From Marinomonas rhizomae (GTDB taxonomy: Bacteria > Pseudomonadota > Gammaproteobacteria > Pseudomonadales > Marinomonadaceae), in contig NZ_CP073343.1 in the NCBI RefSeq assembly GCF_024397855.1, forward strand, positions 1,116,001 to 1,180,000: 64,000 nucleotides of DNA, written 5' to 3'. Each line of letters begins with the position of its first letter. Position 1 is the first letter of the stretch. The translations under genes were made by a program, and so were the position numbers. The notes below the pieces were generated by a model, which did no database searches, was not told the DNA's origin, and worked only from the letters and a program-made list of their open reading frames with translations. Below are positions 1-6,001 of this stretch, piece by piece.

Positions 1-1
1 G

Positions 2-286
2 TATAAAGTGGACCCAGAGTTAGGTTTCAACTTGTCTATGCATTACCTGGACCCTGTTTGGGATAATGTGCGTATGAATAACGTTTCGACTCATTTTATT
101 ACCGCTTGGTTAGGTCAGTATTTGAAGCATGATGATGCAATGTCAGGCTATTTAGATTTAGTGCCGCATTCTAATGAAGGCACTTGGGGTGATGGTGAGG
201 GTAGCGCCAACCACACTTACTGGAAGGGCTTTCCTAATAGAAGCGCCAGTGGATTAAGGTTTGAAACACTGAAAACGGATTCTTAA
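2..286 (+). CDS. C-terminal fragment of a dienelactone-hydrolase-like alpha/beta hydrolase
   Basis: The reading frame is open to the left window edge, so only about the last 94 residues are visible. The tail resembles the end of predicted dienelactone hydrolases (alpha/beta hydrolase fold): a histidine in STHFITAWLGQYLK that could be the triad His, then YLDLVPHSNEG and the closing WKGFPNRSASGLRFE block. The nucleophile and acid residues would lie upstream, so activity cannot be judged. It converges on the AraC-type gene, with a 13-bp inverted repeat between them. Family assignment is moderate, the substrate is unknown, and the internal GTG at position 8 is probably not the true start. Confidence 0.6.
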   Translation, partial: YKVDPELGFNLSMHYLDPVWDNVRMNNVSTHFITAWLGQYLKHDDAMSGYLDLVPHSNEGTWGDGEGSANHTYWKGFPNRSASGLRFETLKTDS

Positions 287-303
287 AAACACCTTTAATG
301 GCG

Positions 304-357
304 CATATAGGCAAGATCGAAAAGGACAGAATCAAGCTTTTGGGTCTTGCCTATATG
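304..357. terminator. 13-bp perfect inverted repeat between convergent genes
   Basis: CATATAGGCAAGA (304-316) is repeated inverted at 345-357 with a 28-base spacer. It lies between the converging hydrolase fragment and the AraC gene, and its right arm is coding sequence for the AraC C-terminus. The symmetry fits a bidirectional terminator, but no clean T-run follows either arm and the loop is long, so the role is uncertain. Confidence 0.4.
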
Positions 358-1297
358 GCTTAAGTGTCACGGGTAAATGATTAGTGGATAAGGGATCAGA
401 AGTAACACTGTAATTTTTACGGAATTGCATTGGGGTCGTATTGAAGGCAAGTTTGAACTTTTTGGCAAAGTAAGCAGAGCAATTAAAGCCACTTGCGTAG
501 GCAATATCTGCGATTTGCTTATTGCTTTCAGTTAGTAATTGTACAGATTGTCTTAGCCGATAATTCAATAAGTAGCTGTTAGGAGAGCAGCCCAACGCAT
601 TACGAAATAAACGATAGCATTCACTCTCACTGATGCTTGCCGCACGGCTGATCTCAGCAATGGAAATACGTTCATCATAATGGCTATGAATAAAATTGAG
701 TAAAGTTTGTACTCTTTTTTCATTCGTTTTCGAGGCGTTCTTTGAAGAGGTAATATCTTGATGATTAGTACAGAAAATATGCCAAAATTTCATTAAGGCT
801 ATATTCATATAGAACTCGTGATCAGAGCGTTTCTCATCCCATACCTTAAAAGCACTCGTTAACTCATTAATGGCTTGTTGGTGCCAAGCTTTATCCGTAG
901 AAAATTTATAGAACATGAGCTCTTTGTTATTAATAACCGGAAGTACATGCTTTTTATAAATGAGTCCAAAATCGCCACCACCGAGTATTTTCGGGCTGAA
1001 TACCACATTGAGTATACGGCAATCTTCAGTTCCATGGTTCGTCAGCTTGTGTAGGGTGTTCGCGTTGATAAAGATCATTTCACCAGTTCTTACAATGTCA
1101 CTGGTATTGAGACATTCGACTTTAGTAGCCCCTTCGATAACCAATACGACTTCAATTTCATCGTGCCAATGCCATGGAACTTCGCCACCAACAAAATGGG
1201 AAAAACGTTCGTCATAAGATCCACAGGGAAAGTCATGGCTACCGTGAGTGGTTAGCTCTTTGCCATTTTCTTCGGTTTCAATTTTATAAATTTGCAT
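332..1297 (-). CDS. AraC-family transcriptional regulator with cupin sensor domain
   Basis: A 321-residue one-component regulator. The N-terminal part is a cupin-type ligand-binding domain, with the metal-site-like motif HWHDEIEV near residues 42-49. The C-terminal 100 residues form the double helix-turn-helix of AraC/XylS proteins (ISIAEISRAASISESE near 210, then IADIAYASGFNCSAYFAKKF near 262-281, with the usual F-x-x-x-x-x-x-x-P-x-x-F/Y-R ending). It is divergent from the MFS permease at 1429, and the 131-bp gap between them holds both promoters, so it probably controls the permease in response to the transported compound. The ligand cannot be read from sequence. Confidence 0.85.
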   Translation of the reverse strand: MQIYKIETEENGKELTTHGSHDFPCGSYDERFSHFVGGEVPWHWHDEIEVVLVIEGATKVECLNTSDIVRTGEMIFINANTLHKLTNHGTEDCRILNVVFSPKILGGGDFGLIYKKHVLPVINNKELMFYKFSTDKAWHQQAINELTSAFKVWDEKRSDHEFYMNIALMKFWHIFCTNHQDITSSKNASKTNEKRVQTLLNFIHSHYDERISIAEISRAASISESECYRLFRNALGCSPNSYLLNYRLRQSVQLLTESNKQIADIAYASGFNCSAYFAKKFKLAFNTTPMQFRKNYSVTSDPLSTNHLPVTLKPYRQDPKA

Positions 1298-1428
1298 GGC
1301 ATCACTTAGTAAAGTTGTTTGGCGACGTTGTTTCGATAGAATCGTTATATTTTTAGGAAGTATATATCTATATTCAAAATAAATTAGGCAGTATTGTTTT
1401 AAAAAATCACATATAGGTCAAGATTGTC

Positions 1429-2595
1429 ATGCTATTGCTTTTTATTATTTACATCGCTTTTATCAGTTTAGGATTACCTGATGCTGTACTTGGGTCATCG
1501 TGGCCAGTAATGAGGAGCGACTTAAATGCCTCGATGGAATTTGCGGGTGTCATTTCTCTCATTATTAGTGCTGGTACCGTTCTTTCTAGTCTTTATGTGA
1601 CAAAAGCAATTAACTGTTTTGGGATTGGAAAAGTCGTCGCAATAAGCGTTTTGCTGACAGCCATCGCATTACTTGGTTTTAGTATGTCCAATGTGGCTCT
1701 AGCGCTTGTATTTTTGGCTATTCCTTTGGGTCTTGGGGCGGGTGCAGTGGATGCTGCATTAAACAACTTCGTGGCTTTGCATTACAAAGCGAAACACATG
1801 AATTACTTGCATTCATTCTGGGGCGTGGGTGCGACGGCAGGTCCACTATTAATGGCGAATTACCTGACCCTTAGTGAAGGCTGGCGTGATGGCTATGTAA
1901 CAATCGCAGTAGTGCAATTTTTACTCGTTATTTTGCTCTTTTCCTCCCTGCCACTGTGGAAGAAGTTTGCTGTTAAGTCTTTAGAAAGTAATGACACTAG
2001 TGGGGCGCTAGTTTCGAATGCGACCGCCTTGAAAATAAAAGGCGTTCCATTGCAAATGGCGGTGTTTTTTTGCTATTGCTCAATAGAAATGAGTACTGGA
2101 TTGTGGGCGGCAAGTTATCTCACGACACAAAGAGACGTATTGGCTGCCGATGCCGCGTTCTGGGTCGCCATGTATTATTTGGGGATTACGGCTGGGCGAT
2201 TTGCTTGTGGCGTCATTGCTGAAAAAATTACCGAAGAAGCTCTAATACGAGCTGGCGTGTTCATTATCTTATTGGGTTGTATATTACTGGCTATGCCGTT
2301 CTTTGATGGACTTGCAAAAATTGGCTTGATATTGATTGGACTCGGTTGCGCACCTATCTTTCCTAATACCCTTCAAATGACCCCAAAACGTTTTGGCTCG
2401 GCTGCATCACAAACCATTATAGGCTTATCTATGGCCTCGGCTTATATAGGAATTATGATAGTTCCGCCAGTGCTAGGTAGTGCCGCAACAGCCTTCACTT
2501 TCGCGTCATTGCCGGTGATATTAATCTTTCTTTCTGTCGTTATATTAGTGACAACTGAGCGATTACGACGTTACAGCAATACTTCCTTACGTTAA
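1429..2595 (+). CDS. MFS permease, FHS/sugar-porter-like
   Basis: A 388-residue, very hydrophobic protein with about 12 predicted membrane segments, placing it in the inner membrane as a major facilitator superfamily carrier. The start (GLPDAVLGSSWPVMRSDL, residues about 14-31) and the middle loop (NYLHSFWGVGATAGPLL) resemble fucose/glucose-permease-like MFS proteins, where a charged residue in the first helix takes part in proton coupling. The substrate is unknown; a sugar or small polar metabolite is a guess. The divergent AraC regulator and the HTH gene 17 bp downstream suggest a small catabolite-regulated unit. Confidence 0.8.
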   Translation: MLLLFIIYIAFISLGLPDAVLGSSWPVMRSDLNASMEFAGVISLIISAGTVLSSLYVTKAINCFGIGKVVAISVLLTAIALLGFSMSNVALALVFLAIPLGLGAGAVDAALNNFVALHYKAKHMNYLHSFWGVGATAGPLLMANYLTLSEGWRDGYVTIAVVQFLLVILLFSSLPLWKKFAVKSLESNDTSGALVSNATALKIKGVPLQMAVFFCYCSIEMSTGLWAASYLTTQRDVLAADAAFWVAMYYLGITAGRFACGVIAEKITEEALIRAGVFIILLGCILLAMPFFDGLAKIGLILIGLGCAPIFPNTLQMTPKRFGSAASQTIIGLSMASAYIGIMIVPPVLGSAATAFTFASLPVILIFLSVVILVTTERLRRYSNTSLR

Positions 2596-2612
2596 TAACG
2601 AGGAGCGACGTA

Positions 2613-2831
2613 ATGATGAGCTTCGAGAATAGGAAAAGCATTCAGCGACAACAAACCATACTGCTGTTGTTAGCATTGGATGGAAAAGTATTCTCTGAGA
2701 CGTTAAAGCAGCGATTTAATGTGTCGGATAACATCATTTACAACGACATGATTTATCTAGAAAAAGAGGGTTTGTTAAAACGTATTGACGCTGGGGCTGT
2801 AGAAGCGTATTCGGAGCCAGAAGAAAAGTAG
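2613..2831 (+). CDS. Stand-alone DeoR-type winged-HTH protein
   Basis: A 72-residue protein consisting almost only of a winged helix-turn-helix: RQQTILLLLALDGKVFSETL, then KQRFNVSDNIIYNDMIYLEKEGLLKRI, which matches the DeoR N-terminal DNA-binding pattern. The large sugar-phosphate sensor domain of full DeoR regulators is missing and an acidic tail (AYSEPEEK) follows. The start is supported by an AGGAG ribosome-binding site at about 2600 before paired ATG codons. It follows the MFS permease by 17 bp and is probably co-transcribed. It may be a natural mini-regulator or the remnant of a longer gene. Confidence 0.65.
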   Translation: MMSFENRKSIQRQQTILLLLALDGKVFSETLKQRFNVSDNIIYNDMIYLEKEGLLKRIDAGAVEAYSEPEEK

Positions 2832-2933
2832 CTGTTATCTTGTCTTATTCATCGTCAAATTTTAAGGGTGATTAAGACGAAGAAACACGTATGGACTATG
2901 ATTTAGATTCTTAGAGAACCTCAGAGAATTTCA

Positions 2934-3251
2934 ATGTCTTTAAAAGCAACCTCCGTCAGGCTAGACGAAGAGACACTGCAACGTGTTGGCCAAATGGCTG
3001 AAGCAATGGATAGGCACCGAGCATGGCTAATGGCGGAAGCGATTAAACAATACGCTGCCCGCGAAGACTGGTTTATTCGTGAAGTAGAAAAAGGCATTGA
3101 GTCAGCGGACAAAGGGAAATTGATCGACCACTCTGATATTAAAGCGAAATGGGATGCAAAGCGTGCTGTTCAAATGGACTTATTTAGTTCATTGATTATG
3201 CAAAAGCCGCGGCGAAGTTTTGCAATTCTGCTAGATGTTTGGGTTGCTTAG
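2934..3251 (+). CDS. Orphan CopG/RHH-family antitoxin-like protein
   Basis: The N-terminal 80 residues match the antitoxin family with the pattern TSVRLDEET (residues 6-14), RAWLMAEAIKQY, and WFIREVEKGIESAD, which normally precedes a ParE/RelE-type toxin gene. Family members usually end near the position of AKRAVQMD. Here the frame runs on for about 25 residues of unrelated sequence that is antisense to the 3' end of the minus-strand antitoxin gene, and no toxin gene follows. This suggests that the toxin and the antitoxin's own stop were lost in a deletion or junction. DNA binding may remain; neutralising activity is uncertain. Confidence 0.7.
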   Translation: MSLKATSVRLDEETLQRVGQMAEAMDRHRAWLMAEAIKQYAAREDWFIREVEKGIESADKGKLIDHSDIKAKWDAKRAVQMDLFSSLIMQKPRRSFAILLDVWVA

Positions 3252-3795
3252 GCTGAACGATGTCCTCATTGATTCTAAGTATCAGACTTTTAAAGACTTC
3301 CGTGTTATTTTTCAGTTTTTGCGATGCCATTAAGGATTTGATTTCGTTAATACTCTTTTCATTAAGCTTAACTGAAAAGCGCTTTGAAGCTTTTGCCTTG
3401 GCAAGGTCGGATGTTAACAGCAAGCCTAAGTCATTTTGAGAGAATCGATTGGAACTTAAGGCGTGAAGATAGTATAAAACCAAGGCTTTATTAAAGCTGT
3501 CTCCCAAGCTGGCGTCTATTTTCTGCGTCGCTATATTTAGAATATCTAAAAAGTGAGCAGGCAAACGCACATCGATTGGCGTTTTGATTTTATTGTACTC
3601 GGCACGCACTTTCGCGGTGGATTGTTTTGGGATGCTAACTACTGTATTACAGTGATTGCATACCGCCGCCAAGATATTTTTCACCAAGCCTGAATCATCA
3701 TTAAAACTGACATCTCGAAGCTGATAAGTCGCATGTGTTAAACCACATTCTGGGCAAATGACCTGTCTTGAATCACCTTCTTTAACTATCTTCAT
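3196..3795 (-). CDS. Antitoxin-like protein: zinc ribbon plus two RHH-like domains
   Basis: A 199-residue protein read from the ATG at 3795, one base after the stop of the upstream toxin-like gene; an in-frame extension to 3834 lies inside that gene and is less likely. Cys14/Cys17 (CPEC) and Cys46/Cys49 (CNHC) form a YgiT/MqsA-like zinc ribbon. Two strand-helix-helix units follow, near 72-112 (PIDVRLPAHFLDIL) and 137-175 (KRFSVKLNEKSINEIKSLM). Both look like ribbon-helix-helix DNA-binding folds, in place of the C-terminal HTH of classical MqsA. It probably binds the upstream toxin and represses the shared promoter through the palindromes at 4117-4161. The domain reading is an inference from pattern. 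Confidence 0.6.
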   Translation of the reverse strand: MKIVKEGDSRQVICPECGLTHATYQLRDVSFNDDSGLVKNILAAVCNHCNTVVSIPKQSTAKVRAEYNKIKTPIDVRLPAHFLDILNIATQKIDASLGDSFNKALVLYYLHALSSNRFSQNDLGLLLTSDLAKAKASKRFSVKLNEKSINEIKSLMASQKLKNNTEVFKSLILRINEDIVQPKQPKHLAELQNFAAAFA

Positions 3796-3796
3796 T

Positions 3797-4102
3797 TTAC
3801 ACTCCACTTTCGTGAACACTGATAAACATGGCATCGGGCTCGATAAAGTAAAATTTTATATACCATCGTTTACCATTCTTGAATGGCTTTAATACATGTA
3901 CATCAATAGTAGATACTTGATGGTGAGGGCTGGATTCATATTCGTTGCCGCGAGTATGACGTATCAGTTCAATAACCTCATCATCGTTTAACTGACCGCA
4001 CTGGAAAAGGTTTTTGATATCAATTTTTTCTCTCACTTCATGGTCGTATGAGCCATTTTCTAAGCAAATTATCACTTGTGATTTCACATCCTTGAAACCC
4101 AT
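3797..4102 (-). CDS. MqsR-like toxin candidate
   Basis: A 101-residue protein encoded just before the zinc-ribbon antitoxin. The ATG at 4102 has an AGGAG site five bases upstream; the GTG directly before it is too close to that site. The C-terminal half (IDVHVLKPFKNGKRWYIKF, then DAMFISVHES) follows the strand pattern of MqsR, an mRNA interferase of the RelE fold whose tail reads DVY...G.VYLK...LIVSFKE. The size also matches MqsR (98 residues). The alignment is weak outside this block, so another RelE-fold or DUF4258-type toxin remains possible. The gene order, toxin first, is that of mqsRA. Confidence 0.5.
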   Translation of the reverse strand: MGFKDVKSQVIICLENGSYDHEVREKIDIKNLFQCGQLNDDEVIELIRHTRGNEYESSPHHQVSTIDVHVLKPFKNGKRWYIKFYFIEPDAMFISVHESGV

Positions 4103-4116
4103 CACTACTCCTTTTT

Positions 4117-4134
4117 GTACGAAATAAATCGTAC
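4117..4134. promoter_or_regulatory. Operator palindrome 1 of the toxin-antitoxin operon
   Basis: GTACGA-AATAAA-TCGTAC is a perfect 18-bp palindrome lying between the deduced -10 element and the ribosome-binding site of the toxin gene. It shares GTACG/CGTAC ends and overall length with the palindrome at 4144-4161. It is best read as an autoregulatory antitoxin-binding site. Confidence 0.7.
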
Positions 4135-4140
4135 TTTTTT

Positions 4141-4168
4141 ATTGTACGTCATTATTCGTACTTTTCAA
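4141..4168 (-). promoter_or_regulatory. Sigma-70-type promoter of the toxin-antitoxin operon
   Basis: On the minus strand, TTGAAA (4168-4163) is followed after 16 bases by TACAAT (4146-4141), a good -35/-10 pair about 40 bases upstream of the toxin ATG. It overlaps operator 2 and is followed by operator 1. Confidence 0.6.
4144..4161. promoter_or_regulatory. Operator palindrome 2 of the toxin-antitoxin operon
   Basis: GTACG at 4144-4148 and CGTAC at 4157-4161 form a second 18-bp palindrome centred 27 bp from the first. It fills the spacer between the deduced -35 and -10 elements, where a bound repressor would block RNA polymerase. Confidence 0.65.
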
Positions 4169-4238
4169 TCCGTTATCTTTATTTTAGTTCAAACTATCAC
4201 CAAAAACCGAGACGATAAAAAAACATAAGTAGAAGTTA

Positions 4239-4294
4239 GCCGTGTGGTGTTTTGCGCTGACGACGTCAGTGACGCAAGCAAAACACCACACGGC
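4239..4294. repeat. 17-bp perfect inverted repeat downstream of the glyoxylate regulator gene
   Basis: GCCGTGTGGTGTTTTGC (4239-4255) is repeated inverted at 4278-4294. The 22-base spacer contains a smaller palindrome, CTGACG-A-CGTCAG (4257-4269). It lies between the stop of the regulator gene (4332) and the toxin-antitoxin promoter. On the minus strand a run of T occurs about 13 bases beyond the stem, so it may end the regulator transcript; the stem is longer and more GC-rich than the other terminators in this window. Confidence 0.6.
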
Positions 4295-4331
4295 TTGGCT
4301 TCCACCGATAAACTCTCCTCAAACAAGCTGA

Positions 4332-5858
4332 CTACCTCGCCTCGCATTGTTGATAACAACTCGGTTTTCTTGGGCAGACGGCGCCACGAGAGCAAATCAA
4401 TCTCGCATCATTGTCTATGCCTCGTTCGACCCAGTTGATGTTAAGAATCTTCGCCACGCTCATTAGGTCTTTTTTGATGTTTCTTGGTATCTGTGAGGAG
4501 CCGCCTTTGGTTACACAGGCTTCCCGTAAATCGGCGGCAATTGAAAGGGCGTCTTTGCCTTGGGCGTCAATAGCTGGGTTCAAATCGATGCCGGAGCAAA
4601 GTACGTGATTGTTACCTGCAAGGTCTTGGACTTTCACCGATTCACACGCGTAAATTCGTGGCTCATCGCCGACATTAAGAATCGATATTTGTGCTGATGT
4701 GCCAGTACTTGGCTCACTGATCTTGCGAAACACTGACCAGTGCTGGCAAGGATCTTCCACCATGCTCATGTTGCCCCAAGGCAACGGAATGCCATTGCCT
4801 CGATACACGGCTTTGAGTTTGCCCGGTGCGTAAGCATCAAAATAATGCCAATGGGGATAAGGCGACGCCGCTGTCATACGACGCATGGTAACGGATTCTG
4901 AAACACCCGCCAGTTGTGCGGTATTAATTTCGTAGCCGTTGCGATCCAGCATTTGTCTAAACGGCACTTTTGGACAAAGCAGAGCACCCGCAAAGAAGCT
5001 GCATTCGAAGTCTCGCCAAGCGTACAAAATATCCTGAGCATCCATACCAGATGATTGTATTTTGGATGACTTAGCCTGCAATGGGGATATTTCATTTCGC
5101 CCTGTGACCAAGACGTTTTTCATGCCGTCTTTGTCGTGCAATACCGTGTGACCAATATGCACTGCGAGATTGTATTTTAATCGTTGTGGTTGGGCCTTCA
5201 TGATTTGGTTGATGTAAATAGTGCTCGGTGGATCAAAAAAAGACGTCACTACATGGCTTTCACCGATGCCCATCTCTTGTAATACCGCTAACGGCGTCTT
5301 GCGAAACCATTTAATCTGCAAGCCCATTTGCTTGGTGATAGCGACAATCTCATCAAGGCTCAATGGCAAGCGTTTGAGTCCCACTTCTTCCGCCGCGCGC
5401 TCTAAATCTGGGAAATGATTTTGATGATGTTCTTGGTGAGCGCGAATCAATAGATGTGCAAATTGTCGACCGCTGGTGCCCGTTTGGGAAAGCATCTCAG
5501 GAATGGCTATTTGCAGTATTTCTTTCGAGAACAAAAAGTTCGGCTCTAGGGCCATGCCATCGATACCACCGCCAGATCCTTTCGTTGGGGTAATGGCTTC
5601 TTCTTCCGGAATATCGTCTAAAAACCATTCGACTTCTTTCTGAAAAACGCTCGCGATGACTTCTAATACGTCTTCACTGGGGATGCGTTTTCCCCTTTCT
5701 ATCATGGATAAATAAGACACTGAAGGCGCGGATTCTGCGTCTATTTTAATGCACCGTGCCGACAGGTCTTCCATCGTCAAACGGTTGCGTTTACGCAGGT
5801 TGCGGATTTTTGTTCCCAAAAAATGGGCTTTGCGATTGAGGCTATTTTTATTTTTCAT
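4332..5858 (-). CDS. ScfR/RamB-type XRE regulator of short-chain carbon metabolism
   Basis: A 508-residue regulator. Residues about 14-75 are an XRE helix-turn-helix (IRNLRKRNRLTMEDLSARC...PSVSYLSMIERGKRIPS). The middle is an ImmA/IrrE-like domain in which the usual HExxH metalloprotease motif reads VHIGH, so the catalytic Glu is not visible. The remainder matches the DUF2083 sensor region and ends in a cysteine cluster (CSRGAVCPRKPSCYQQC) that could bind metal or an Fe-S cluster. RamB in Corynebacterium and ScfR in Rhodobacter control acetate, glyoxylate-shunt and propionyl-CoA genes. Divergence from malate synthase and isocitrate lyase supports the same role here. No ribosome-binding site precedes the ATG; a palindrome does. 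Confidence 0.8.
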   Translation of the reverse strand: MKNKNSLNRKAHFLGTKIRNLRKRNRLTMEDLSARCIKIDAESAPSVSYLSMIERGKRIPSEDVLEVIASVFQKEVEWFLDDIPEEEAITPTKGSGGGIDGMALEPNFLFSKEILQIAIPEMLSQTGTSGRQFAHLLIRAHQEHHQNHFPDLERAAEEVGLKRLPLSLDEIVAITKQMGLQIKWFRKTPLAVLQEMGIGESHVVTSFFDPPSTIYINQIMKAQPQRLKYNLAVHIGHTVLHDKDGMKNVLVTGRNEISPLQAKSSKIQSSGMDAQDILYAWRDFECSFFAGALLCPKVPFRQMLDRNGYEINTAQLAGVSESVTMRRMTAASPYPHWHYFDAYAPGKLKAVYRGNGIPLPWGNMSMVEDPCQHWSVFRKISEPSTGTSAQISILNVGDEPRIYACESVKVQDLAGNNHVLCSGIDLNPAIDAQGKDALSIAADLREACVTKGGSSQIPRNIKKDLMSVAKILNINWVERGIDNDARLICSRGAVCPRKPSCYQQCEAR

Positions 5859-5861
5859 TTT

Positions 5862-5874
5862 TGTAAAATTTACA
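5862..5874. promoter_or_regulatory. Palindrome TGTAAA-A-TTTACA at the start of the glyoxylate regulator
   Basis: A perfect 13-bp palindrome only three bases upstream of the regulator's start codon, in the 143-bp divergent gap before malate synthase G. A weaker copy (TGTGAAATTTTA) begins at 5890. It is plausible as an autoregulatory operator; it vaguely resembles RamB-type TTTGCAAA sites, but that likeness is an inference. Confidence 0.45.
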
Positions 5875-6001
5875 CTGTGTAATTCTTATTGTGAAATTTT
5901 AGCTTAGACGGGCATAGACTATAAATCAAGCAATCGAAAGAGAGATCAAGCGAATTGCTAACCCTAAGAATCAGAACGATAAGAGAAAGAAGGAAAGTGA
6001 G

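Noticed and set aside
1-4400. Prophage or integrative element
   Set aside because: No integrase, transposase, tRNA-linked attachment site or phage structural gene was found, though the region is accessory in character.
4244-4438. Short plus-strand frame across the 17-bp inverted repeat
   Set aside because: It runs antisense into the end of the regulator gene and has no ribosome-binding site.
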